Shown here: positions 13,275 to 25,249 of the stretch, one piece after another | How the letters are laid out: each line of letters opens with the position of its first letter | Position numbering within the stretch: the stretch's first letter is position 1 | Source of the DNA: Byssochlamys sp. IMV 00236 | Lineage: Eukaryota; Ascomycota; Eurotiomycetes; Eurotiales; Thermoascaceae | Direction: 5' to 3' | Length of the DNA: 64,000 bases | Assembly: GCA_001931875.2 (NCBI GenBank) | Contig: MSJH02000808.1 | Coordinates: 248,001 to 312,000 of the forward strand | Made by a program: the position numbers and the translations under genes | Notes under the pieces: generated by a model | Told to the model about the DNA's origin: nothing | Databases searched by the model: none | The model's input: the letters and a program-made list of their open reading frames with translations, nothing else

Positions 13275-13349
13275 CCTGCTTGTCCTAGACACCAGAGGCG
13301 CTGGGGAAGACCCCGCGCTCAGTTCGAGAGAGCGCTGACACTGTCTGTG

Positions 13350-13363
13350 GGATTTTTATATAG
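13350..13363 (-). promoter_or_regulatory. TATA box of the potassium transporter gene
   Basis: The minus strand reads CCTATATAAAAATC about 80 nt upstream of the ATG at 13274. The spacing suits a short 5' UTR. No promoter function was tested. Confidence 0.5.
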
Positions 13364-15354
13364 GTGACGCTTTATCGGACGAAAACGACGATCAGGGACG
13401 GATATGGAGATTGTGTGTTGAGGTACTCTAGTCGCAAGAGCAGATGGTTACAGTGCGACCGAAAAATACCCGCGACGATGTTCGTTTAAGCTATGAGGGA
13501 GTTTTTTTGTGCAGTTATCGCCATAGATCGATCGCTGTTAGCCCTTAGGAGCGGAGAATCCGCGCTTTGACGAGACGAAATGTAGCTGCGAGATAAATCT
13601 CATGATGACAAGGGACCGGTACACTGAGCGATCGGCACACGAATTTCAAGGAAAACGTCGACTAACTAACTAGAACTTGAGACAGAGCAAGAGTAAGCAG
13701 CCAGGATTGAATTGAGCAGTGGAGGGATGCAATCATACCAAGAGCAACAGTCTAAACTTGGCGGTTCAGCTAAGGGGCAGGCTGTGGCTAGAACTTCTGG
13801 TGTTGCTCAAGTCGGAGCAACTGAGATCGAAGTAGCGCTGCGACGGTGCTGGCCAAGACCGCCCGAGTCGACGCAAGCCCGGATCGATCGATGCCCGTTA
13901 CCACTGCGCCACGCACACCCCGAGAGACGCAATACGGGCTGCTTGAGACCAATGATGATGGATGGCAGAGACAGAAGATGGGATGAATCTGGTCTTTTGA
14001 ATGTGTCCCTCTGGCCGTTGGGAGGGAGGTTTAGGGGATGTCGTCTTGGCAAGCTTTTTCCGGCCAGAGTTTTCCCATAGTCTAATAATGTATGTATGTG
14101 CTAACTCGACGGCAGGGTAGATAGGTGATATCTTAATATTATTTAAATATTATTGAAGGACTGCCACCAAGAGGGTCAAATTGCGACGATGTGCTCTTTC
14201 TGTGTCGAAAACTTTCCACTGCTCATTCGCGCACTGGCCATGGCGCAGTGCAACGCCCCGCCTGGCTCCATGAGACATTTATTTTATCGGATTGACTATG
14301 CCATAGCCAGATGGGGAAATTGGCCGCCGCAGTTCATTTTGGCTCTCGGCAACGGATTTGCATGGTTCTCTGCTTAGCAGCTCATTTCAGGGCGCGGACA
14401 CTGATAAGATCAAAGCAGCCCAAATCGCAATTTCAGACGTCAAAAGCCCCTGATGGGACAATTATTTCCAACGGCGGATCATCTGTGCTGAGAAGGCCCA
14501 TGAAGACTTCTATTCAGATACTCCTACTGCTCAATAAGTAGGGGTTTCTGGCCTGATATCATATTGGCAGTACGCAGAGTGCTTCTTATTTTCCTTTGTT
14601 CCCTCCATCTCCCGTGCTAGTTACCATGTATTACTCTCCGTCTGCGCATGTACATACATACATTCCAGTCGACCCAATCGGGAAAATTCATCTGTGTCGG
14701 CTGCATTCGGGGTCTGGCAGATCGTACTTGATTGATAAAGCCATTCCTGGCTACATGCAGCATATAGCACATGTTCGCACACCAGTTGCAGTGCTGATCC
14801 ACGGCATATCGCACGTACTCACTTCCCCACGAGCTCCTCTGCCAGATTTCTAGATACATTTTTGCCTCTGGAGTAGAGTCTGTTTGATGGCACCGTGCTG
14901 TCGCCATTTCAATGTAATTTTTGATCATCTGTTACTTAGCCAGCCCCCACAAACGACTCTAATACCCCGCAGCATCTGCAAGGTGCGAGTCTATCAACAT
15001 TAGAGGTGGTCGACTAGTACAGAGCAAGTGGTCAGCACGGTCAGAACCCCGCGCTGCGCATCATCTCCTCTCACATGAGTCTGCATATATGCGAGATGCC
15101 GGTTGATGACCGAAATCGGGGTGTCCATTGACATCCCAGGCCAATTGATGACTTTGGCGGGGCTGGGAGCTAATGTCGTATGCGATAAACAGACATCTAG
15201 ATCCTGTGGCGGAGATAAATGCACGAGTCCTGTTTTAGAACTACGCTTCACTTTATTAACCATAAATAACTCGCCTATCATACACGCTAATTTCCAGTTT
15301 TCGTGTAACCTCGTGTGCCACGGACGCTTGAATGTCCGCTCTGGTGGCATACAT
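13364..15354. other. 2 kb intergenic region with a tRNA-like A box
   Basis: No gene is supported. On minus at about 13,890-13,920 the stretch GCGTGGCGCAGTGGTAAC resembles the 5' half of a eukaryotic initiator tRNA and has an A-box match. A B-box-like GATCGATCC follows only about a dozen bases later, and no matching acceptor or T-arm exists. It is a tRNA-derived fragment or chance. A minus frame at 14,617-14,928 has some coding character but no family match. Confidence 0.35.
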
Positions 15355-16927
15355 TCACAGTTTCTTGAGTAGGTGTCGATCTGTCTTAAGCCGCACGAAC
15401 CCAACGAGACTTGTTGCCCCGAGAGCCATGGAACCAGCGTAGAAGATAGCGGGGTGATAGGCCTCTATCCCTTTCTGCTGTCCACCGGAAGCGCTGAGTA
15501 TGTAACCGGCAATAGGGGCACCCTACGAGAGGTCAATATATCAACACAGAGAAAACCGCTAATTTTTTTGAGAGATTGGACACAACCCACCAAGAGATAT
15601 CCTCCAGCCCACCCAGTCACGATCATGCCCATAGCGACCGAGACTCTGGCAGATCCGAAGACGTTTCCGATGACTGTTGGCATGGTGGCGAAAAACCCAC
15701 CGTTGGCCATACCGTTGATAATGACAAACGCAACCAGAGGACCAAGTGACTCTGATACAGGCCACAGAACCAGCATGCTGATAGCACTCAACAGGAGGGA
15801 GACAAACAGTGTATTGAGCGGCCCAACACTGTCGCTTCCGAACCCACAGATCAACCGTCCTATTGCGGAGGAGAAATTGAAAGCGGCGACTAGACCTGCC
15901 CCAATGCTGGAGGACAACTTGAGAGAGTTGGCATACAATGGTAAGAAGAACGGCGGGACGAAGAGGGGAAAGGTCGCAACGGCCCCGGCAGCAAAGAGAA
16001 CTGCAAACCGAACATCCCGGAATAATCTCCTGAGGCATCGTCAGAAAGAAATTTTCTTCATCAAGCGGACGGGGATAGACAGACCATTCAATGAAGGCAC
16101 TTGGACGAATGGTGGTGCGCTCCTTAATGAGATAAGCTGCAGGAAGGCCTGTGGCCAATGTAATGAACCCAATGACTCTAAATGCCCAGGCTGGTCCGAG
16201 TTTTGTTAACAGAATATTCATGATAAAACTGATGACCGCTCCTCCAAGTCCACCGCCCGCATAAACGATGCCATTGGCAACTCCGCGTTTCTTTTTGAAG
16301 TACCGAGCTGGCGTCACGGAGACAACCTGGAAGCATTAGTTCTCCGCATGTCGATATCATCTAGCGCAGTGGATTTACCATAAAACACAGGCTGAAAGAC
16401 AGTCAGAAGGATCTCACACTTGGATATCGAGAGTACGTCTCTTACCTGGTTCCAATTCCCGTAATGACACCAGAAGTCATGAATAGTCCGCCAATATTCT
16501 CCGTAGCAAATCCGCTGAGAATCTCGCCAAGGCCCACAAGCAACACCCCGAGAAGGGCTGTGATCCTAGATCCCAATTTCCTAATGACTCTCGCATTGAG
16601 GACGGCAAGGAACGATATACAAGCGGTAGTCAGTGACCCCACGAATGACAGTGTCGAGGGAGACGACAGTCCCCGTTCGACAAGAGCAGCCTGTGTCACT
16701 CCCCAGCAATAAGATGTGCCGACAAACCACCAAGTGACCACTGCGCAACCGAAGATGACAACCCAGCCGTAACCTCCATCCGGAACCTGAGAGTCTGCGA
16801 TGAGAGATGCTTGGATTACTTCATCTTGGTCTGCAGTAGCAGAATGGCCATGTCGGGTCTGTCGTTCTTCAAGAGCGATGCCGTTGGGTTGAAGCTCGAT
16901 AGCGGTAGTATGAGTGATAGTCGACAT
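15355..16927 (-). CDS. MFS transporter, monocarboxylate-porter (MCT/Mch) family
   Basis: There are five exons: 16927-16446, 16391-16379 (13 nt), 16326-16085, 16029-15591 and 15522-15355 (447 aa). Introns are 54, 52, 55 and 68 nt. The N-terminal cytosolic tail ends in PDGGYGWVV, the signature before TM1 of fungal MCT-like porters. Further family marks are the ARYFKKKRGVANGI loop, FxEW before the central loop, and GAPIAGYI/YHPAIFYAG in the last helices. Family members carry monocarboxylates, riboflavin or other small organics; the substrate here is unknown. The 13-nt exon supplies SLCFM and restores the family motif, so I trust it. The third intron has a weak donor (GTCTGT). The gene diverges from the carbon-nitrogen hydrolase across about 700 bp, so co-regulation is possible. 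Confidence 0.92.
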
Positions 16928-17625
16928 TATGCCGTTGCAACCCGTGCTATGGACCTGGAAAATCCAATTTTGAGTGACCCGTGCCTAATTATCTAGGAAA
17001 ACCTTGTAATATAGATTTTTTTTTGTCCATCCATAGATGAAAAATTGGATGCATGTCATAGCTAGGGCGCAGTTGCAATACCATATGTAATCAGAGTGGG
17101 GACATCTGTAACTAGTTATTCGACGGTTCATTATTATCGCCTTTCATCACGATAACTGCCCGGTGAGCATATTTAGTGCCCGGTTTTATAGGAATTCGCT
17201 ATTTCTATACAGGTTATCTTTGTGAAGAATCTCGAGTGATAAACAACTACAGTCACAATTTCTTAGTCTTGGCACTCTAGGACGGGTCTAGATTTGCATA
17301 TATGAATATATATATATACGATGCTTTGGCCTCCTATGAATATAAACAGCTTGTAAAAGCGGGGTGCAGTACGATAAACATGGGACGGTTAACTTAACGT
17401 AACGGTATTACCACCCCTCTTCCCCTCCTATCATCATCGCTTTCAACTCTCCAGCTTTTTACCCCATATGTATCAATTAGTCATATTCCTGATATCTCAC
17501 CCTTGATTAGACTACTCCAGTGACATTGCCTCGTCTCAGCAAACACTTTTTTCTATTTTTTTGTATCCTCCACCCTGAGGAAGGGTTAAAAGTTCGAAGT
17601 TACACACTATCTACTTATCTGCAAA
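16928..17625. promoter_or_regulatory. Divergent intergenic promoter region
   Basis: About 700 bp separate the start codons of the MFS transporter (minus) and the carbon-nitrogen hydrolase (plus). It is AT-rich with a short TATATATATA run near 17,308-17,317. Any shared control of the two genes is inference from the arrangement only. Confidence 0.4.
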
Positions 17626-18879
17626 ATGGCCCCGACTCACAAGGTGGCCGTCATTCAATGGCACATAAAGGTCCGTGCGGAATTGCCCGCATACCTATCA
17701 TCTTGCATGTCTTGCATAGGTACTTATGAGTTAACTAACGCGCGGTGCAGGATCTTGCGCCTGAAGAGAACCATGTCAAAGCATGTAATTATATACGCCA
17801 AGCTGCTGCTCAAGGTGCAGAACTAGCTGTGCTCCCGGAGTATGTTCACCATCTAGAATATTTAATCATGACCCTTCTTAGAACCAGGAGGGAGGACCTG
17901 CTGTTATCTTTTATCCAACTGTTTCCATTTCTTCTACCTGATGAAAGTAATTACACAAAGCTAACATGTCTATAACAGATACCACCTCGTCGGCTGGGTC
18001 CCAGAAGATCCCCTCTACGTAACTCTAGCAAACGACTATCTCAAATATCTCGAATCCTACCAATCACTAGCTAAAGAGCTCAACATCTGCATCGTCCCCG
18101 GCACCCTGGTCGAGCGCCACATCATCACATCTGACAATGGTGAAGAAACCGCACGGCTGTACAACACAGCTCACTTCATCGGCAATGATGGCCAAATCCT
18201 AGGCTCTTACCGCAAGAAGAATATCTGGATCCCCGAACGAGACCATCTGAGCTCATCGGCTCATGATCCGCATGAAGTGATTGATACGCCGATTGGAAAA
18301 GTCGGCTTGTTGATCTGTTGGGATTTGGCGTTTCCGGAGGCTTTTAGAGAACTTATCGCTAAGGGTGCGGAGGTCATTATTGTTCCGACTTATTGTAAGT
18401 TTAATCCCATCTCCATTTTATTTTATTTTTTTTATCACCCTCGTGTTTTCTATGAATATCGTCTCTCGAGAAAATACAATATTTCATCCCTTCTAAGAAT
18501 TGGCTTCCAATCCACCCCTACTAACACAATACCTACTCAAGGGACGAAATACGACGCCCTCCCCGAGGCTCTAGCCCTGAACCCCGAAACAGAAGTCCTC
18601 TTCATCGACTCCACCCTCACTTCCCGCTGTTTCGAAAATACCTGCGCGATCATCTTCGCAAACGCCGCGGGCCCCGCGGATAAGTTCATGGGCACGTCAC
18701 GCGTCTCTCTACCTTTCGTAGGCGCAGTGGGGAAGATGGGAAGTGAAGAGGGCGTTTCTGTAGCGGATATGGATTTGGGGATTTTGGATCTTGCGGAGAG
18801 TTGTTATAAGGTTAGGCAGGATATTAATAGTGAGGGGTGGCATTATGTGTATAGGCATAATAGTGCGGCGGGGTTGTGA
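17626..18879 (+). CDS. Carbon-nitrogen hydrolase (nitrilase superfamily)
   Basis: There are four exons: 17626-17670, 17751-17839, 17979-18394 and 18542-18879 (295 aa, normal for the family). The Glu-Lys-Cys triad is visible: Glu in LPEYH, Lys in YRKKNIW and Cys in LICWDLAFPE. The glutamate codon is itself created by the splice between exons 2 and 3 (GA+A). Members hydrolyse nitriles, amides or N-carbamoyl compounds; the ending (GWHYVYRHNSA) and the RKKNIW motif resemble N-carbamoylputrescine-amidase-like or omega-amidase-like enzymes, but substrate cannot be told. No signal peptide, so it is probably cytosolic. Introns of 80, 139 and 147 nt are longer than most in this window. Confidence 0.9.
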
Positions 18880-18940
18880 GGAGAGTTTAAAGATGGAATT
18901 GAAAATAGGTAGGGCGGCGATGGTTGTGAAGATGGTTATC

Positions 18941-18965
18941 ATAGTATAGTATAGTATAGTATAGC
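18941..18965. repeat. (ATAGT)n pentanucleotide microsatellite
   Basis: About five tandem ATAGT units lie 60 bp downstream of the carbon-nitrogen hydrolase stop codon, probably in or near its 3' UTR. The rest of 18,880-19,745, between two convergent genes, shows no coding frame. Confidence 0.85.
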
Positions 18966-19745
18966 TATACATGTACACTCATGAAACAATTCATAGACCC
19001 GAGAGTTATATCCTACAACTCTAGCACTACAATTCGAAACAGCAAAGTGCGCCACAGTTCGACCGTGGTGGCTGTGCCCCGCTTGTGCCGAATCTGCCAC
19101 GTGTTCCATCAACTACCAATCGGCGTCCATATCATGTACGGATATAGATAGTTGGGGAATCGAAGTTAAACACCCGATCAATGAACAACATTGGCCAATG
19201 GACATGATCAGATCATAATAATATATGTACTCGTCTCATTGCATATGCTGTCAGAGGGCACCCTGCAACTACTAGGTACTTCCCGTCCCGCTAGATTTTA
19301 TTTTGCCAAACCGAAAGCAATATAAGGTGACTATGAGCGCTATGCCGAGGACAGAAACACGGTCACAGAAATACAGTAGGAACGAAGACAGAATCAAGAA
19401 AAAGGACACCATTAATCTTATCTAAAAAATCAGGCAAGGAGGATAGAAGGGCTAGGGTAAAGGTCAGAACGTAGTGGTCACAAAAAGAAGACATCGTCAG
19501 GCAGGCCAATAGAAACAGCTCATCATAAGGGAGACAGCAACAATCTTCATGTCTGAAATGGAAACATAACCATGCTAGCTCCTAGACAGACAGACCCAAA
19601 ATGAAATTCATTCAACGGCCACCGATCAATCAAATAGGGGAACAATGGTCACGGACCCGCAGGTAAAGGCAAACTGGTATAACGGAACATGTGCATATCA
19701 CTCTCCGGGCAGGCACCCGGAGACGCCAAGCTGAATACTTCCTGT

Positions 19746-22254
19746 CTACTGTACTTGACTGACGATTTCGCTGGCGCGCGACAGACTCTCCACCATCTGC
19801 TGGCACTCTTTCCGGCGGCGGATCGTGTAGTCGCTCTCCTTGAGCAGATCATCCAGTTCCTGGGTGCGGTACATGTTCTCAAGCAGCTCGCGCTGCATTT
19901 CTTCCTTACTGTACCTGTTGACAGAGTTAGAAAATATCAGCAGAGCGAGTGTACGATCAAATACGTACTGGACGAGGGTGTACATGATAGCCTTGGGGAC
20001 CATGTCGATCATGGTCCGCTTGACAATGTTGAAGTAAGATTGGATCAGCAGCTCTGTTATGTGGTCAGCATCTGCTAGAATAATGTGCGCGGAATAGCAA
20101 TATCCTTACTGATAACTTCGACTTCGCTGTTCTCTCGTTCGGAGAGAGTCCCGGATGCTCTCAGGGTTGGTGGCGGGGGTTCCATGGCAGCCATCTTCTT
20201 CTTATTCTTGGACGCGAAGAAGCTGCCAAAGAATCCGCCGTTGGTCTCGGTATCTCCCCTCATAGTGTCCAAGGATGGACTACCTGAACGGGGAGGTGGC
20301 AACGGCTTTCCTGTCTTGGGGTCGACTGGGGTAGGCTTTCCAGCATTCTGGCGCTCATTGACAATAGCCATAGCCTGTGGTAATGTTAGTTCTGACCTTC
20401 ACGACGTTCTCGAGATATCACTCACCCTATGGCCATTAAGAAAATCAGGGTGACCAGTGTTGATGTAACACGCTTCCATGGCAATCAGATCTTTCACAAG
20501 CTTGTTGGTAGGTTCCATGGCCTTCTTGAAGAATTGGATCACCACAGTATGGAACTTCTCCTTGAGCATGGGGTACCTCCGGAAGAGTTGCTTGGCGAGC
20601 AGCTGACCCAGAATCCGAACCAGTTCGTCATAGACCAAAGAAACACATTTCAAACTGGGGTCCTCCAGTCGCTTGATTTGTTGTTTGACGATCAGTTCGA
20701 AAGCAGTGGTGCCAACGAACAGTGCAGGCGATGAACCAGAAGAGTTGTAAAGAATAGTCCTGATGTCGATGTCCTTGACCTGGTCAAACGGATCGACGGC
20801 CTTGATACCGTTCGAGTACAGTTCGTGGAAGACGAAACTGATACGGGCACCACCGGAAAGCTCAACGCTTGACAGCTCCTGGTTGTTTCCATCCAACACC
20901 GTCCGGTACTCGTTGCTAAATTCCGTGATGATGTTGAGGACGATGTTTGCAGCGTTGCCGAGCATGGAATCTCCCAGTTGAGAAAGCTCCGAGGTATACT
21001 TCTGTAGAGAGGAGGAAATTCTGGCCTTGATATCAGGAAGCGTCTGTTTTATGTGCATCATGAGGATCTAGAAGGAATGGCTCGGTCAGTAATTTTGCAA
21101 GAGCTATCACAGAGTACATTGTACGAACCAAGTTGAGTTTTCTCGCCAGGTAAGGAGTTCCACAGTACGAAGCCTTGTTCCGGTAGGCCTTGTGGCTCTC
21201 AAAGAAATTCTTCTCGTGCTCGAGCGCATAGGAGATGGCGCGCTTGTTCTCAATATCACGCTGACCACGGTTGACCACCGGGACGTAACCAAGTCGCAGA
21301 GGGATGATCCTGCCCGCAAGGATATCTACGACGTCCGTACCCTCGTCCATCAGATCAACCTTTGTCAAGACACCGATCGTGCGCTGACCCTCGGGATCGA
21401 CTTCGCGCGCCAGCTTCAATCCATCCGAGTTGGCCAAGTCCTGGTTCGCAGCAGTAACGGCGAGGATAATCGCGTTTGGCTTGCTGATCTGCTTCAACAC
21501 CATATCCCTAATCTGCTTTTCGATATCCTTTGGCTGGTCGCCAACGGGAACCTTTGTGAGACCTGGCAGATCGACCAGGGTGAGGGTCAGGACGTTCGGA
21601 GAATAGATGCGCAGGTTGATCGGAGCGGGTGAGATGCCTGCATTGCGGCCAACTTTGGCTTCTGTCTCGCGCACAATCTCGTCTCTGATCTTGTTGAAGT
21701 CGTAGAATTTCTGGCCCGGGAGATGTAGGAACTCGCCATACTCGTCCAGGTTTGCTTCAGCGTCCGTAGAGTCTTTGAGGGTGTCGTCCTTCACTCCGTT
21801 AAGCTGCTTTCCCGCGGGCTTGTTGATCAACTGAAGAATAAGAGGTCGTCGAGTCACGATTCCTGAACCTCGGGGGAGACTGACGGCGGTTGTTAGCGAT
21901 GACGCGGACAAAGGAAGGGTGGTGCGACAGGATCATGCAGATACTCACAAGTCTCTCCCTACAATGTTTTCCAACACGGAACTCTTTCCACTCGATTGCG
22001 ATCCCACGACGGCTATCTGTGGCAAGTCGATCGGGTTTTGGACCTGGAGGAGGGGTCAGTCTGGCAATCTGAGGACAACAAACAAGACAGCGTAACGTAC
22101 GCCCACAGTCGTGAAGACATCCTGTAGCTTGTTAACAAGGTTGATAAGGTTGGGATCATTAACGTTTATCCTGAGGCAGACTATCGTTAGCTATACACTG
22201 TGGGGAGAGCTGGCTGTAGGGGAACGGGGTTGCGCACGAGGTCGGCGTTGCCAT
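19746..22254 (-). CDS. vps1: Dynamin-family GTPase Vps1 (vacuolar protein sorting)
   Basis: There are eight exons: 22254-22238 (17 nt), 22170-22101, 22043-21949, 21879-21129, 21067-20426, 20374-20110, 20053-19969 and 19914-19746 (697 aa, the usual length of fungal Vps1). GTPase motifs in order: GSQSSGKSS (P-loop), the ...[10 protein letters not shown] switch I region, DLPG and TKVD. The C-terminus has the GTPase effector domain, ending in [14 protein letters not shown] proline-rich insert ([14 protein letters not shown]) separates the stalk from the effector domain, and there is no PH domain, as in Vps1. It pinches membranes at Golgi, endosome, vacuole and peroxisome. The short first exon (MATPTS) relies on a GTGCGC donor and is the least certain part. 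It lies in tandem downstream of vma1. Confidence 0.95.
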
Positions 22255-22880
22255 GGCTGGCAAAGTCCACGGACACGAATCCGCTCAACAAGGAGATAAT
22301 TGAAGAAAGCACCGTAGTATACCCTGCCGCTGCAGCGGAGAGGTCAAAGTCTTTGAGCAGGGAAACGGTAGTAGTGAGGGAAGAAACGGTGGTGATGTAT
22401 GGTATACAGCAGGTATGTTGCTAGTCAAGCGGCGAAGTGTGAGTTCGCTTCCGCTCCGATAGGGAAGTCCTGAGGCTGCCGCGAGCTTAATCCCTGGTCC
22501 GCCCCCGAGATATAAACGAACTCTAGAACAGCGAAGCAGCGTCCAGTCAGATTTCGCTCTCAAACAGTAGTTTAACGGCTCTTTGGGTCTTCTTCTTCTA
22601 TGGTACTCCCTTCTTCTTCTCCTCTGCCCCCTTTTTCTTATCCCCCGCTTGCACATGGACTGTGCCACGGGATGCCGTCGCTTGGCCACCGGAGGCGAAA
22701 TACTGCTGCCTGACCTGCTACGAGTACACAACAAACACGTGGAACGGCACAATGCAATGATATCTATACTGTTTAATCGACGTGATTTCAAACCAAAGAC
22801 ATGATATATAGCTACGATGGAACTTGGTATGCTACAGCTTCTGGAACCCAACGTCTCCTCCAACAGGCGGCATGACCGCC
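22255..22880. other. Intergenic region between vma1 and vps1
   Basis: This 626-bp stretch carries the 3' UTR of vma1 and the promoter of vps1. It is rich in T/C runs (near 22,590-22,640), typical of strong fungal core promoters read from the other strand. No coding frame was supported. Confidence 0.45.
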
Positions 22881-24970
22881 TTACAAGTCGGACACCGATG
22901 CGAATCTCTCCGACATATCCTGCAGGAGTTTCTCGTACTGCGAAAGAATCAGCAAGAAATTCCACATAAAAGAGCAGGCACGAATCTCTCACCTTCGCTG
23001 TCACGGCCTTCTCGTCGTCTGGGACCTCGAACTTCATACTGCGCAGCGCCGTCTGAATGTCCGCCGTAGCCTCTCTGACCTTGGCCCAACTCTGACCCTG
23101 CGCGATTGCCTTCTGAGCCTCATCATGGAAGCCCATGAAGGCCTTCATCATGTATTCAGTCTTCCATAAAGGACAGAACTGGTCGTAGTCACTGTAACCG
23201 TTCTGTTGGAGGAAGTCGTCCTTTAGGAGGGCAGCTACATCCAGTGTGATCTTGTCGGAATCACCAAGTGCGGATTTACCAACCAGCTGCACGACCTGAT
23301 CAAGGTCCTCAGAGGTCGACAGAATCTCCTTGATGTGGTCTCGAAGGCGAGGGAATTCGGGGTGCTCCTTCTCGTAGTATTTGTCGAGGATGTTGGTGTA
23401 CTTGCTGTAGGACACCGACGTGTTGACTGAAGGGAAGTGCTTTCGCTGAGCCAACTTCTTGTCCAAACCCCAGAACACCTGCACAATACCAAGGGTACTG
23501 CTGGTAACTGGATCTGAGAAATCACCACCAGGGGGACTGACGGCACCAACAATACTGACACTGCCCTGTCTCTCGGGGCTACCGAGTGCGGTACTCTTTC
23601 CGGCACGCTCATAGAACGAGGCGAGCTTAGCTCCCAGGTACGCGGGGAAACCCTGATCAGCAGGCATCTCTCCCAGACGACCCGAAATCTCACGCAGAGC
23701 CTCGGCCCAACGAGAACTGGAATCAGCCATCATCGCAACGTTCTTTCCCTGGTCACGGAAGTATTCAGCGACAGTGATACCGGTGTAGATAGAGGCTTCA
23801 CGAGCGGCGACAGGCATGTTCGAGGTGTTCGCAATCAGACAAGTACGCTTCATGATGGGCTCTCTGCGGCCGCCAACATCGATCGACAGCTATTATGTAT
23901 ATAAGTCGTTAGCAATAGCACCCTGCGTAGTGATGTCGAGTATTCCACCCACCTCTGGGAAATCCATAAGCACTTCAGCCATCTCGTTACCACGCTCACC
24001 ACAACCGACGTAGACGATGATATCACTGTTGGAGAATTTGGAGACACTCTGGGAAATAACGGTCTTGCCGCATCCGAAGGCACCAGGGATACAGACGGTA
24101 CCACCCTGGACACTGGGGAAGAGAGCATCCAGCACTCTCTGTCCGACGATGAAGGGCGAATCGGCCGTCAGCTTCTCATTGACCGGTCTGGGCACACGGA
24201 CGGGCCAGCTGTGCATCATGCTGTACTCGGTCTTCTTGCCGTCAAACTCAACCTCCAACAGCTTCTCATCGACAGTGTAGCTTCCAGCCTCAGCTATCCG
24301 AGTGATGGTACCACGCGCGCGGGGCGGCAGCAGGATCTTGTGGTCATCCAACAAGCTGTTCTCGAAAACGCTACCCCAGATGTCACCTCCGGTGATGTGG
24401 TCGCCCACTTTGAGGCTACCGGGCTTGAAGTCCCATTTCTTTTCGCGATCAAGAGCAGGCACAGCGATACCGCGGGGAATGTAGATACTGTCGGACTTGG
24501 ACGAGATGGCCTTGAGGGGTCGCTGGATACCGTCATAGATAGTCTCCATCAAACCAGGGCCCAGCTCGACGGACAAGGGCTTTCCTGTTCTCACGACGGG
24601 GTCTCCGACAGTAACACCGGCTGCAATTTGGAAGAAAAGTTCCCATGTCAGCTTCATGCAACCAGCAGAGACAGCTCAAGCCAGTCTGTTTTGTACCTGT
24701 TTCCTCGTAGACCTGGATGGTCGCCTTGTCTCCCTCGATCCTGATAACCTCTCCGACAAGCTGATCATGGCCAACACGGCACTGGAAAGAACCCTCTGGT
24801 TAGTATCCATGACCGAGATTGTCGAGGGGGTGACAGCAGCGTACCAGTTCGTACATGGCGCATCCAATCATGTTCTCTGCCACGACGACAGGACCGGCGA
24901 CCGAGAAGATGGAGCCATATTCATCCTCAGAGGCTTCAAGGCGCTTTCTCTCCTTGGTAGAAGGCGCCAT
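22881..24970 (-). CDS. vma1: V-type proton ATPase catalytic subunit A
   Basis: There are five exons: 24970-24845, 24781-24697, 24620-23953, 23889-22993 and 22937-22881 (610 aa). It is the ATP-hydrolysing subunit of the V1 sector, acidifying vacuole and Golgi. Visible motifs are the N-terminal [18 protein letters not shown], Walker [23 protein letters not shown] and the [13 protein letters not shown] stretch. There is no intein after GCGKT, unlike budding-yeast VMA1. All splice sites are GT-AG with introns of 63, 76, 63 and 55 nt. The last exon holds only 18 codons. The ATG at 24970 gives the standard N-terminus, although the frame stays open for another 93 codons upstream to an earlier ATG at 25249. 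Confidence 0.96.
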
Positions 24971-25249
24971 CTTGCGTATGCTCCAGGCGTCGCTGACCGG
25001 GTATGTAGGTGGTGGAGGGGGCTGCTCGATACTACTGCTCGAGCTGTTGTTGGAGGTGGGCGAGTCGGGGAGCGGTGGCAGGTCGTCTAGTCTGGGCGGC
25101 GGAGGCGGAGGAGCTTCCTGTGACGACGAACTCGATCCGGCCTCAGCAGCAGCAGCAATGCCGGACGACGGGTCAACAACACCACCGCTGGCGATCAGAT
25201 CCAGCAGAGAAGGGCGTGCCTTGAGTCGAATGGTCCTCAAGCCCAACAT
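24971..25249 (-). other. In-frame upstream extension of vma1 (possible alternative N-terminus)
   Basis: From an ATG at 25249 the frame runs without a stop into the vma1 ATG at 24970, adding 93 residues. The start, MLGLRTIRLKARPSLLDLIA, is basic and amphipathic, like a mitochondrial or other targeting presequence. The rest is low-complexity A, S and P (poly-S, PPPPPP). It may be only a 5' UTR that happens to be open, a long uORF in frame, or a real alternative start. Confidence 0.3.

Noticed and set aside
13885..13925. tRNA-iMet-like 5' half on the minus strand
   Set aside because: An A box and a B-box-like motif are present but only about a dozen bases apart, with no anticodon arm and no complementary acceptor strand.
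14617..14928. Minus-strand 103-codon ORF with some protein-like composition
   Set aside because: It contains a donor-like GTGAGT, but no acceptor or continuing exon could be matched and no family is recognised.
22285..22860. Apparent extension of the vma1 minus-strand frame beyond the splice donor
   Set aside because: It results from reading through the last intron; splicing at 22,992/22,938 gives the conserved C-terminus ending at 22,881.
23953..24120. Possible intein insertion site in vma1
   Set aside because: The sequence runs straight through GCGKTVISQ with no inserted protein, so there is no intein.
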